From Pseudomonas sp. (GTDB lineage Bacteria; Pseudomonadota; Gammaproteobacteria; Pseudomonadales; Pseudomonadaceae): a stretch of 64,000 nt of DNA. The notes under the pieces were generated by a model. It was not told the origin of the DNA, did no database searches, and saw only the letters and a list, made by a program, of their open reading frames with translations. Below, piece by piece: positions 25,061-33,642 of the stretch; position 1 is the stretch's first letter, and each line of letters begins with the position of its first letter. The stretch is from NCBI RefSeq assembly GCF_002796985.1, contig NZ_PEKX01000009.1:1-64000 (forward strand), written 5' to 3'. A program made the translations under genes and the position numbers.

Positions 25061-25708
25061 ATGTCGGCATCCCTTCCGGCGGCAAGGCGCGGCGCACTCG
25101 CCGGCCTGGTCGCGTTCCACATCCTGATCATCATCGCCAGCAACTACCTGGTGCAGCTGCCAATGACCCTGTTTGGCTGGCACACCACCTGGGGCGCGTT
25201 CAGCTTCCCGTTCATCTTCCTGGCCACCGACCTCACCGTCCGCCTGCTCGGCAAACGCCCGGCGCGGCTGGTCATCGCGCGGGTGATGATCCCGGCGCTG
25301 CTGGCTTCCTACCTGATCTCGGTGGTGTTCCAGGAAGGCGCCTTCCACGGCTTCGCCGCCCTGGGCGAATTCAACACCTTCGTCGCGCGGATTTCCCTGG
25401 CCAGCTTCCTCGCCTACGTGTTCGGCCAGATCCTCGACATCCAGGTCTTCGACCGCCTGCGCCGCATGCGCCAGTGGTGGATCGCCCCGGTGGTCTCGAC
25501 CCTGTTCGGCAACCTGCTGGACACCTTCACCTTCTTCTCCATCGCCTTCTGGCACAGCGAAAACCCGTTCATGGCCGAGCACTGGGTGGAGATCGCCTGG
25601 GTCGACTATGGCGTGAAGCTGGCGGTCATGCTGATGCTCTTCGTGCCGCTCTACGGCATGCTGCTCAGCGCCATCACCCGCAACCTGCGCCGCGCCGCCA
25701 CGGCCTGA
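25061..25708 (+). CDS. yhhQ: queuosine precursor transporter (YhhQ family)
   Basis: A 215-aa inner-membrane protein of the queuosine-precursor (preQ0/preQ1) importer family, with about six hydrophobic segments and the conserved FLATDLTVRLLGKRPAR loop and LASYLISVVFQ helix. I choose the ATG at 25061, which has AAGG eight bases before it; the frame upstream covers the leader. The gene lies between the two halves of the ectoine cluster but has its own promoter and a preQ1-I-like leader, so it is independent of ectoine regulation. Confidence 0.9.
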   Translation: MSASLPAARRGALAGLVAFHILIIIASNYLVQLPMTLFGWHTTWGAFSFPFIFLATDLTVRLLGKRPARLVIARVMIPALLASYLISVVFQEGAFHGFAALGEFNTFVARISLASFLAYVFGQILDIQVFDRLRRMRQWWIAPVVSTLFGNLLDTFTFFSIAFWHSENPFMAEHWVEIAWVDYGVKLAVMLMLFVPLYGMLLSAITRNLRRAATA

Positions 25709-25806
25709 CACCACCCGAAAAAGCCCAACAGCGGCGGCAGAACTGCGAAAAGATTTGCCGCCACCCTCCCCCGCTTAGGAAAAAACCGCGCGCCCCCGAC
25801 CCCTAG

Positions 25807-25819
25807 CATGGACTCCATG
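25807..25819. promoter_or_regulatory. palindrome CATGGA-C-TCCATG before doeC
   Basis: A perfect 6-1-6 inverted repeat overlapping a possible -10 box (TAGCAT at 25804-25809), about 25 bases before doeC. An operator for the ectoine regulators is possible; no similar sequence was noticed near enuR. Confidence 0.3.
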
Positions 25820-25842
25820 CCAACCGTCCGGGAGACGCCGCC

Positions 25843-27300
25843 ATGTCCTTCGCCCATCCGCTGCTGTTCAAGTCGCTCTGCTATGTGAACGGCCACTGGC
25901 TGCACAGCGCCAGTGGCGCCAGCATCGCCGTCGACAACCCCGCCACCCGCGAAATCATCGGCCACGTGCCGCTGCTCGACCGCGAGCAGATCGTCAGCGC
26001 GGTGGACGCTGCCGCCACTGCTTTCCCTGCCTGGCGCGCTCACACCCTGGATGAGCGTGGCGCGTTGCTGCGCCGCTGGGCCGAGCTGATCCTTCAGCAC
26101 CGCGACGACCTCGCGCAGATCCTCAGCCTGGAACAGGGCAAGCCGCTCGCCGAAGCCCTCGGCGAGATCGACTATGCCGCCAGCTTCATCCCCTGGTTCG
26201 CCGAGGAAGCGCGGCGGCTGAACGGCCGCAACATCCCCAGCCATATCCCCAACGCGCACCTGGGCACGCTGGTCGAGCCGGTGGGCGTTGCCGCGCTGCT
26301 GACGCCGTGGAACTTCCCCTCGGCGATGATCACCCGCAAGGCCGCCGCCGCCTTGGCCGCCGGCTGCACGGTGGTGGTCAAACCGGCCCACGAGACGCCC
26401 TACTCCGCCTTCGCCCTGGCGCAACTGGCGGAAGAAGCCGGCTTCCCTGCCGGTGTGTTCAACGTGGTGCTCGGCGAGCCGCAAATGGCCATGGAAACCC
26501 TGGTTGGCGACAGCCGCGTGCGTGCCGTGAGCTTCACCGGCTCGACCCGCGTGGGGAAGCTTGTCCTGCAAGCAGCCGCCCAGGACGTGAAGAAAGTCGC
26601 CCTGGAGCTGGGCGGCAACGCGCCCTTCATCGTGCTGCCCGACGCCGATCTGGAACAGGCGGTGCAGTTCGCCATCGACGCCAAGTTCCAGACCTCCGGG
26701 CAGGACTGCTGCGCGGCCAACCGCCTCCTGGTCGCCCGCGAACTCTATGAGCCCTTCGTCCAGCGATTTGCCCGCGCGGTACGCGAGTTGCGCGTCGGCC
26801 CGGCCAGCGATTCACGCAGCCAGATCGGCCCGCTGATGCACCAGGGCGCCTTCGATGTCACCTGCGAGCGTGTGCAGGACGCCATCGCCCAGGGCGCGCG
26901 CCTGCTCGTCGGCGGCGAGCCCCACGCCCTCGGTGGCTGGTTCCATCAACCCACCGTGCTGGCCGACGTCACCCCGCAGATGCGCATCTGGCGCGAAGAG
27001 AACTTCGCGCCGATTGCCGGGGTGAGCGCTTACGACGGCCTGGACGAAGCCGTCCGGCAGGCCAACGACACCGAGTACGGCCTGGCTGCCTACCTTTGTG
27101 GTCAGCGCCTGGACCACCTCTGGCCGCTGATGCGGCGCCTGGAGTTCGCCATGGTGGCGGTCAACGGCGCCAAGTTCACCGGCCACCCCATTCCCTTCGG
27201 CGGCACGAAGGCTTCGGGCCTGGGCCGCGAGGGCGGCAGCGAAGGCTTCGAGCCCTTCGTCGAAACCAAGTACTTCGCCTTGCACCACGGCGCCATCTGA
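25843..27300 (+). CDS. doeC: aspartate-semialdehyde dehydrogenase of ectoine degradation (SSADH-like)
   Basis: An NAD(P)-dependent aldehyde dehydrogenase of 485 aa, expected to oxidise L-aspartate semialdehyde to aspartate at the end of ectoine breakdown. The active-site glutamate lies in LELGGNAPF and the cysteine in SGQDCCAANR, with the cofactor motif FTGSTRVG in between. It resembles succinate-semialdehyde dehydrogenase (GabD) closely; the assignment comes from the doeD gene 16 bases downstream and the cluster. GGGAGA precedes the ATG. Confidence 0.88.
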   Translation: MSFAHPLLFKSLCYVNGHWLHSASGASIAVDNPATREIIGHVPLLDREQIVSAVDAAATAFPAWRAHTLDERGALLRRWAELILQHRDDLAQILSLEQGKPLAEALGEIDYAASFIPWFAEEARRLNGRNIPSHIPNAHLGTLVEPVGVAALLTPWNFPSAMITRKAAAALAAGCTVVVKPAHETPYSAFALAQLAEEAGFPAGVFNVVLGEPQMAMETLVGDSRVRAVSFTGSTRVGKLVLQAAAQDVKKVALELGGNAPFIVLPDADLEQAVQFAIDAKFQTSGQDCCAANRLLVARELYEPFVQRFARAVRELRVGPASDSRSQIGPLMHQGAFDVTCERVQDAIAQGARLLVGGEPHALGGWFHQPTVLADVTPQMRIWREENFAPIAGVSAYDGLDEAVRQANDTEYGLAAYLCGQRLDHLWPLMRRLEFAMVAVNGAKFTGHPIPFGGTKASGLGREGGSEGFEPFVETKYFALHHGAI

Positions 27301-27316
27301 CCGGGAGACCATCACC

Positions 27317-28696
27317 ATGACCGACTACGCCAAGCTGTTCGAGGAAGACCGCGCGCATTTCATGCACCCCTCGACCCACGCCCACGATCACGCCAGCGGC
27401 GCGCTGCCGGGGCGGATCATCACCGGCGCCTCCGGCGTGCGCATCCGTGACCACCAGGGCCGCGAGCTGCTCGACGCCTTCGCCGGGCTGTACTGCGTGA
27501 ACATCGGCTACGGCCGCACCGAAGTCGCCGATGCGATCCATGAGCAGGCCAAGCAACTGGCCTACTACCACACCTACGTGGGCCACGCCTCCGAGGCGAT
27601 CATCGAGCTGTCCGCGCGGATCATCCGCGACTGGGCGCCGGCGGGCATGAAGAAGGTCTACTACGGCCTCTCCGGCTCCGACGCCAACGAGACCCAGGTC
27701 AAGCTGGTGCGCTACTACAACAACGTGCTCGGCCGGCCGCAGAAGAAGAAGATCATCTCCCGCGAGCGCGGCTACCACGGCTCGGGCATCGTCACCGGCA
27801 GCCTCACCGGGCTGGCCAGCTTCCATCAGCATTTCGACCTGCCGGTGGAAGGCGTCAAGCACACCCTTTGCCCGCACTTCTACAAGGCTCCGGCCGGCAT
27901 GGACGAAGCCACCTTCGTGCGCCACTGCGCCCAGGAGCTGGAGAACCTGATCCTCGCCGAAGGTCCGGATACCGTGGCTGCCTTCATCGGTGAACCGCTG
28001 ATGGGCACCGGCGGCATCATCGTCCCACCCAAGGGCTACTGGGAGGCGATCCAGGCGGTGCTGGCGAAGTACGATGTGCTGCTGATCGCCGACGAAGTGG
28101 TCTGCGCCTTCGGCCGGGTCGGCGACAAGATGGGCAGCCAGCGCTACGGCATGCGCCCGGACCTGATCACCACCGCGAAGGGCCTGACCAGTGCCTATGC
28201 GCCGCTGTCCGCGGTGATCGTCGGCGAGAAGGTGTGGGATGTGATCGACAGCGCGTCGAGCCGCGAAGGCGCCATGGGCCACGGCTGGACCTACTCCGGC
28301 CACCCGATCTGCGCGGCGGCGGCGCTGGCCAACCTGAACATCCTCGAACGGGAAAACATCACTGCCAATGCGGCGGAGGTTGGCGGTTACCTCAACCAGC
28401 AACTGCGCCAGGCTTTCGAGGGCCACCCGCTGGTGGGCGAGGTGCGTGGCGACGGCATGCTGGCGGCGCTGGAGTTCATGGCCGACCGTGAGGCGCGGAC
28501 GCCTTTCGACCCGGCGCTGAAGGTCGGCCCGAAAGTCTCGGCGGCCTGTCTGGAACGCGGCATGATCGCCCGCGCCATGCCCCACGGCGACATTCTCGGC
28601 TTCGCCCCGCCGCTGGTGCTGACCCGCGCGGAGGCGGATGAAGTCGTCGGCATCGCCAAGGCGGCGGTGGATGCGGTGGCCAGCGAGGTTCTGTAG
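27317..28696 (+). CDS. doeD: L-2,4-diaminobutyrate transaminase
   Basis: A class III PLP aminotransferase, 459 aa, expected to convert diaminobutyrate to aspartate semialdehyde. Motifs include YGLSGSDANE, GYHGSG, the cofactor aspartate in LIADEVVCAFGR and the lysine in TTAKGLTSAY. GGGAGA precedes the start. It is the last gene of the ectoine cluster, followed by three different repeats. Related enzymes act on gamma-aminobutyrate or other omega-amines, so the substrate is from context. Confidence 0.9.
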   Translation: MTDYAKLFEEDRAHFMHPSTHAHDHASGALPGRIITGASGVRIRDHQGRELLDAFAGLYCVNIGYGRTEVADAIHEQAKQLAYYHTYVGHASEAIIELSARIIRDWAPAGMKKVYYGLSGSDANETQVKLVRYYNNVLGRPQKKKIISRERGYHGSGIVTGSLTGLASFHQHFDLPVEGVKHTLCPHFYKAPAGMDEATFVRHCAQELENLILAEGPDTVAAFIGEPLMGTGGIIVPPKGYWEAIQAVLAKYDVLLIADEVVCAFGRVGDKMGSQRYGMRPDLITTAKGLTSAYAPLSAVIVGEKVWDVIDSASSREGAMGHGWTYSGHPICAAAALANLNILERENITANAAEVGGYLNQQLRQAFEGHPLVGEVRGDGMLAALEFMADREARTPFDPALKVGPKVSAACLERGMIARAMPHGDILGFAPPLVLTRAEADEVVGIAKAAVDAVASEVL

Positions 28697-28705
28697 CGGC
28701 TCCTC

Positions 28706-28787
28706 GTAGGAGCGGATTCATCCGCGATGTACCACCGGCCAGCTCGGAGCGGCCGGGAATCGATCGCGGACGAAGTCCGCTCCTACG
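28706..28787. repeat. repeat family C pair (GTAGGAGCGGA...TCCGCGAT)
   Basis: GTAGGAGCGGATTCATCCGCGAT faces ATCGCGGACGAAGTCCGC..TCCTACG. The arms share GTAGGAGCG with family A but have a different loop. Related copies lie at 55614-55686 and 53143-53169. Confidence 0.8.
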
Positions 28788-28809
28788 CCCCTGACACCAT
28801 GATCAGACC

Positions 28810-28887
28810 GTAGGGCGCATAACGCGTCAGCGTTATCCGCCGCGAGGCAATCGGCGCATAACCCGTTCCGGGTTATGCGCCCTACGG
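28810..28887. repeat. repeat family D (GTAGGGCGCATAAC...GTTATGCGCCCTAC)
   Basis: A 78-bp palindromic element whose ends GTAGGGCGCATAACG and GTTATGCGCCCTACGG are inverse, with inner GCGTTATCCGCCG. A close relative is at 53034-53110 and a longer variant in the 114-bp repeats. Confidence 0.8.
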
Positions 28888-28900
28888 TCCTGCCACGAGA

Positions 28901-28939
28901 GGTTCGCGAGCAAGGGCTAGGCGCCCCCCTCGGTCCTAC
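28901..28939. repeat. REP variant with an extra inner hairpin
   Basis: It has the outer ends of family A (GTTCGCGAGCAAG and TCGGTCCTAC) but the loop is replaced by GGGCTAGGCGCCCC, which can form its own small stem. A similar variant with a different inner stem is at 57790. Confidence 0.65.
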
Positions 28940-28981
28940 AAGTAATCCCGTCCTTCGAGGCAGGCGGATGAAAAAGGGCGC

Positions 28982-29299
28982 TTATGCGCCCTTGGCTTTG
29001 TCCAGCTTGCGCAGGAACACCGTCATCTCCTTCTCCGCCTGCTTGTCGCCGTGGGCTTGTGCGGCGGCGAGGCCGTCGGTCCAGGCCATGCGCGCGCCGT
29101 CGAGGTCACCTGCGCTCTGCAGTGCCTTGCCCAGCAGCTTCCAGGCGGCGGAATACTTCGGGTCCTGTTCCACGCAACGGCGCAGGTGCTCGGCGGCCTT
29201 TGCGGCATCGCCGGCATCCAGATAACCCTTGCCCAGGCCGAAGCGCAGCAGTGGGTTGTCTACGCCCTTGGCGAGCATCTTTTCCAGCGAGTCGATCAT
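28982..29299 (-). CDS. tetratricopeptide repeat protein
   Basis: A small soluble protein of 105 aa made of two to three TPR units (residues about 17-85, e.g. LRFGLGKGYLDAGDAAKAAEHLRRCV and AAWKLLGKALQSAGDLDGARMAW). It probably mediates a protein contact; the partner is unknown. I choose the ATG at 29299 with GGAGG six bases before it. The position next to trkH and trkA matches a small TPR gene at this place in P. aeruginosa (PA0015). Confidence 0.85.
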   Translation of the reverse strand: MIDSLEKMLAKGVDNPLLRFGLGKGYLDAGDAAKAAEHLRRCVEQDPKYSAAWKLLGKALQSAGDLDGARMAWTDGLAAAQAHGDKQAEKEMTVFLRKLDKAKGA

Positions 29300-29334
29300 G
29301 GCGGGCCTCCGGTTACGTCGCCCGTCATTGTGCC

Positions 29335-30786
29335 TCAACTGCGCCAGAACGCGGGCGTCAGCAGGATCAGCAGGGAGAACACCTCCAGCCGTCCGAGCAC
29401 CATCGCCAGGCTCAGCACCAGCTTGGCGCTGGCCGGCAGGCTGCCGTAGTGCACCGCGGCTTCGCCCAGCGCCGGGCCCAGGTTGTTCAGGCAGGAGGCG
29501 AGCGTGGAGAACGCGGTGAGCTGGTCTACGCCCAGGGCCAGCAGCACCAGCATCAGGGTCACGAAGGTCAGCAGGTAGATCGAGAAGAACGCCCACACCG
29601 ACTCAACCACGCGGTCGGGCACCGTGCGCCGGCCCAGCTTCACCAGGAATACCCCGTTGGGGTGCAGCAGGCGCAGGAACTCGCGCATGCCCTGGCGGTA
29701 TACCAGCAGCATACGCATCACCTTCATGCCGCCGCCGGTGGAGCCGGCACAGGCGCCGATGAAGGTGCTGTACAGCAGTAGGTAGGGCAACAGGGTCGGC
29801 CAGGTGCTGAAGTCGGCGAGGCCGAAACCGGTGGTGGTTGCCACCGAAATCACCATGAACGCGGCGTAGCGGATCGACTGCAGGGGGGAGTCGTAGTGAT
29901 GCTTGAGGATCAGCGTCGTTGCGGTGATCAGGAACAGCACCAGCAGGATGCCCAGGTAGGCGCGGCACTCCGGGTCTTTCAGGTAGTGGCGCAGGCTGCG
30001 CCGGCGCCAGGCGAGGAAGTGCAGGCTGAAGTTGATCCCCGAGACCACCAGGAAGGTCATGCAAATCAGCTCGATCAGCGGGCTGTCGAAGTAGGCGATG
30101 CTGGCGTCGTGGGTAGAGAAGCCGCCAATGGCGATGGTCGAGAAGCTATGGCCGATGGCGTCAAAAGCGTTCATTCCGGCCGCCCAGTAGGCCAGCGCGC
30201 AGGCCAGGGTGAGGCCGCAATAGAGGAACCACAGGGTCTTGGCCGTATCGGCGATGCGCGGCGAGAGCTTGTGGTCCTTCAGCGGGCCGGGCATTTCCGC
30301 ACGGTACAGCTGCATGCCGCCGACGCCGAGCATCGGCATCACCGCCACCGCCAGCACGACGATGCCCATGCCCCCCAGCCATTGCAGCTGCTGGCGGTAG
30401 TAGAGGATCGCGTGGGGCAGCGAATCGAGCCCGGTCAGCACGGTGGCGCCGGTGGTGGAGAGCCCCGAGAAGGACTCGAACAGTGAGTCGACCACGCCCA
30501 TGTGCGGCACACCCGAGAGGGCGAAGGGCAAGGCGCCGAAAGAGCCAAGCACGATCCAGAACAGCGCCGTCACCAGGTAACCGTCGCGGATGCGCAAGTC
30601 CTGCTTGTGCTGGCGACACGGCCACCAGATGGCGAAGCCGGTCAGCAGCGTGAGCAGGAATGACAGCGCGAAGGGCACCCAGGCGCGCTCGGCGTAATGA
30701 AGATCCACGAGCAGCGGTGGCAGATGCGTGGCGCTGAACAGCATCAGCAGCACGCCGAGGATTCGACCGATGGAGGAGTAGCGCAT
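29335..30786 (-). CDS. trkH: potassium uptake protein TrkH
   Basis: Membrane subunit of the Trk K+ transporter, 483 aa, with about ten hydrophobic segments and four selectivity-filter loops: SFSGLSTTGATVL in the first, FSTIAIGGFSTHDAS, VATTTGFGLADF and SCLNNLGPALG in the others. It works with the cytoplasmic regulator TrkA encoded 126 bases upstream on the same strand. Confidence 0.93.
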   Translation of the reverse strand: MRYSSIGRILGVLLMLFSATHLPPLLVDLHYAERAWVPFALSFLLTLLTGFAIWWPCRQHKQDLRIRDGYLVTALFWIVLGSFGALPFALSGVPHMGVVDSLFESFSGLSTTGATVLTGLDSLPHAILYYRQQLQWLGGMGIVVLAVAVMPMLGVGGMQLYRAEMPGPLKDHKLSPRIADTAKTLWFLYCGLTLACALAYWAAGMNAFDAIGHSFSTIAIGGFSTHDASIAYFDSPLIELICMTFLVVSGINFSLHFLAWRRRSLRHYLKDPECRAYLGILLVLFLITATTLILKHHYDSPLQSIRYAAFMVISVATTTGFGLADFSTWPTLLPYLLLYSTFIGACAGSTGGGMKVMRMLLVYRQGMREFLRLLHPNGVFLVKLGRRTVPDRVVESVWAFFSIYLLTFVTLMLVLLALGVDQLTAFSTLASCLNNLGPALGEAAVHYGSLPASAKLVLSLAMVLGRLEVFSLLILLTPAFWRS

Positions 30787-30912
30787 GACCGGAGGCAGAC
30801 AAGCTGAAACAGGCCGTGCAGGGTCGCAGGGGAGGGTGGGCGGCGCAGTAGGACCTGTCTGAAACCGCCTCGGAATTAACTGGCAAGGCCGCCCTGCGGC
30901 GGCCCTTGGCGA

Positions 30913-32286
30913 CTAGAAGAAGGTCAAGCCGGCCTGGAACAGCCGTTCGACGTCGCGGATGCGCTTCTTGTCCACCACGAAGAGGATCACGTGGTCGCCG
31001 GATTCGATCGTCGTCTCGCCGTGGGCGATCAGTACGTCGTCGTTGCGGATCACCGCGCCGATGGTGGTGCCTGGCGGCAGGTGCACGTCATTGATCTTGC
31101 GCCCGATCACCTTGCTCGACTTGGCATCGCCGTGGGCGACCACCTCGATGGCCTCGGCGGCGCCCCGGCGCAGCGAGTGCACGCTTTCGATGTCGCCGCG
31201 GCGCACGTGGGTCAGCAGGGTGCCGATGGTGGCCAGCTGTGGGCTGATGGCGATGTCGATATCGCCGCTCTGCACCAGGTCCACGTAGGCCGGGTTGTTG
31301 ATCAGCGTCATCACCTTGCGTGCGCCCAGGCGCTTGGCCAGCAGCGAGGACATGATGTTGGCCTCGTCATCGTTGGTCAGGGCGAGGAACAGGTCGGTGT
31401 CGCCGATGTTCTCCTCCAGCAGCAGGTCGCGGTCCGAGGCGCTGCCCTGCAGCACGATGGCGCTGTCCAGGCTGTCGGAGAGGTGCCGGCAGCGCGCCGG
31501 GTTCATCTCGATGATCTTCACCTGGTAGCGGCTCTCGATGGCCTCGGCCAGGCGCTCGCCGATGTTGCCGCCGCCGGCGATGATGATCCGCTTGTAGCTG
31601 TCCTCGAGCCGGCGCATCTCGCCCATCACCGCACGGATGTGGGCCTTGGCGGCGATGAAGAACACCTCGTCGTCGGCCTCGATCACCGTGTCGCCCTGGG
31701 GAATGATCGGCCGGTTGCGCCGGTAGATCGCCGCCACGCGGGTATCGGCGTTGGGCATGTGCTCGCGCAGTTGGCGCAGCTCCTGGCCCACCAGCGGGCC
31801 GCCGTAGTAGGCGCGGATGCCCACCAGCTGCGCCTTGCCCTCGGCGAAGTCGATTACCTGCAGGGCGCCGGGGTATTCCACCAGGCGCTTGATGTAGTTG
31901 GTCACCACCTGCTCGGGGCTGATCAGCACGTCGACCGGAATCGCCTCGTTGTCGAACAACCCGGTGCGGGTCAGGTACGCCGCCTCGCGCACGCGGGCGA
32001 TGCGGGTGGGGGTGTTGAACAGGGTATAGGCGACCTGGCAGGCCACCATGTTCACCTCGTCACTGTTGGTCACCGCCACCAGCATGTCGGCGTCGTCGGC
32101 ACCGGCCTGGCGCAGCACAGTGGGGAACGAGGCCTTGCCGTGGACGGTGCGGATGTCCAGGCGGTCGTTGAGATCGCGCAGGCGTTCGCCGTCGGTATCG
32201 ACGACGGTGATGTCGTTGGCTTCGCTGGCGAGGTGCTCGGCCAGCGTGCCGCCGACCTGGCCGGCACCGAGGATGATGATCTTCAT
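30913..32286 (-). CDS. trkA: Trk potassium uptake regulator TrkA
   Basis: Peripheral NAD(H)-binding regulator of TrkH, 457 aa, built from two RCK halves. Each starts with a Rossmann glycine motif (GAGQVGGTL at residues 7-15 and GGGNIGERL at about 239-247) and ends with a TrkA-C domain (VGIRAYYGG and SKVIGRKINDV). It lies 45 bases after rsmB on the same strand; a GC-rich inverted repeat after the stop (about 30885-30907) lacks a clear T-run and is a weak terminator candidate. Confidence 0.95.
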   Translation of the reverse strand: MKIIILGAGQVGGTLAEHLASEANDITVVDTDGERLRDLNDRLDIRTVHGKASFPTVLRQAGADDADMLVAVTNSDEVNMVACQVAYTLFNTPTRIARVREAAYLTRTGLFDNEAIPVDVLISPEQVVTNYIKRLVEYPGALQVIDFAEGKAQLVGIRAYYGGPLVGQELRQLREHMPNADTRVAAIYRRNRPIIPQGDTVIEADDEVFFIAAKAHIRAVMGEMRRLEDSYKRIIIAGGGNIGERLAEAIESRYQVKIIEMNPARCRHLSDSLDSAIVLQGSASDRDLLLEENIGDTDLFLALTNDDEANIMSSLLAKRLGARKVMTLINNPAYVDLVQSGDIDIAISPQLATIGTLLTHVRRGDIESVHSLRRGAAEAIEVVAHGDAKSSKVIGRKINDVHLPPGTTIGAVIRNDDVLIAHGETTIESGDHVILFVVDKKRIRDVERLFQAGLTFF

Positions 32287-32331
32287 GGAGCAGAGTGCTT
32301 TCCGTTTCGATCCGTAGGGAGTCGGCGCCTG

Positions 32332-33642
32332 TTACTTGGCCGAAATCTTGATCAGCTTGGCATAGTAGAAACCGTCATGCCCGCCGGGCTGCGGCAGCAG
32401 CTGGCGGCCGTGGGGCTGCTTGAGACCCCAGGGGCCGGGCAGGTCCAGCTCGCGGGCGCCGGGGGTGCGACCGAGGAACGCGGCGATCTGCTCGCTGTTC
32501 TCCTGCGGCATCACCGAGCAGGTCGCGTAGACCATCACGCCGCCCACTTCGAGGGTCGCCCACAGCGCATCGAGCAATTCGCCCTGCAGCTGCGCCAGGG
32601 CTTCGATGTCCTCGGCGGTGCGGGTCAGCTTGATGTCCGGATGGCGGCGGATCACCCCGGTGGCGGAACACGGCGCGTCCAGCAGGATGCGCTGGAAGGC
32701 CTTGCCGTCCCACCATTTGGCGGTGTCGCGGGCGTCGGCGGCGAACAGTTCGGCCGAAAGCTGCAGGCGGGCGAGGTTCTCGCGGACGCGCACCAGGCGG
32801 CTTTCTTCCAGGTCCACGGCGACCACGCCGGCCAGGGCGGGCTCGGCCTCCAGCAGGTGGCAGGTCTTGCCGCCGGGGGCGCAACAGGCGTCCAGCACGC
32901 GCTGGTTCGGAGCCAGTTCCAGCAGGTCGGCGGCCAGTTGCGCGGCCTCGTCCTGCACGCTGACGCGACCTTCGGCGAAGCCCGGCAGCTCGCGCACATC
33001 GCACGGTTGCACAAGATTGATGCCGTCGCGGCTGAACTCGCAGGCCGTCGACTCGAAGCCGACGCGGTTCAGTTCTTCCAGATAAGCATCGCGGCTGCCG
33101 TGGCGGCGGTTCACCCGCAGGGTCATCGGCGGGTGCGCGTTGTTGGCGGCGCAGATGGCTTCGAACTGCTCCGGCCAGGACTTCTTCAGTGCCTTCTGCA
33201 GCCAGCGCGGGTGTGCCAGGCGCGCGGCCGGGTCCTTGTCGACCTCGGCCAACAGGGTGTCGCTCTCGCGCTGGGCGCGGCGCAGCACAGCGTTGAGCAG
33301 GCCCTTGGCCCACGGCTTCTTCAGCTTGTCCGCGCAGCCGACGGTCTCGCCAATGGCGGCGTGCGCGGGAATGCGGGTGTAGAGCAACTGGTACAGGCCG
33401 ACCAGCAGCAGGGCCTCGACGTCACGGTCGCCGGCCTTGAACGGCTTCTGCAGCAGGCGCGCGGCAAGCGTGGACAGGCGCGGCTGCCAGCGGGCGCTGC
33501 CGAAGGCCAGTTCCTGCACCAGGCCACGGTCGCGCGGCTCGACGTTCTCCATCTGGGTCGGCAGCGAGCTGCCCAGCGAAGCGCGGCCGGCGAGCACGGC
33601 GGCCAGCGCGCGGGCCGCCGCCAGGCGGGGATTGGTACTCAT
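32332..33642 (-). CDS. rsmB: 16S rRNA (cytosine-967-C5)-methyltransferase
   Basis: Methylates C967 of 16S rRNA. The 436-aa protein has an N-terminal NusB-like RNA-binding domain (residues 1-140) and a SAM-dependent methyltransferase domain with DACCAPGGKTCHLLE, the PC pair in DAPCSATG, and the catalytic cysteine in YATCSVMPQENSEQI. Its ATG overlaps the fmt stop by four bases, a widely conserved fmt-rsmB coupling. Confidence 0.95.
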   Translation of the reverse strand: MSTNPRLAAARALAAVLAGRASLGSSLPTQMENVEPRDRGLVQELAFGSARWQPRLSTLAARLLQKPFKAGDRDVEALLLVGLYQLLYTRIPAHAAIGETVGCADKLKKPWAKGLLNAVLRRAQRESDTLLAEVDKDPAARLAHPRWLQKALKKSWPEQFEAICAANNAHPPMTLRVNRRHGSRDAYLEELNRVGFESTACEFSRDGINLVQPCDVRELPGFAEGRVSVQDEAAQLAADLLELAPNQRVLDACCAPGGKTCHLLEAEPALAGVVAVDLEESRLVRVRENLARLQLSAELFAADARDTAKWWDGKAFQRILLDAPCSATGVIRRHPDIKLTRTAEDIEALAQLQGELLDALWATLEVGGVMVYATCSVMPQENSEQIAAFLGRTPGARELDLPGPWGLKQPHGRQLLPQPGGHDGFYYAKLIKISAK

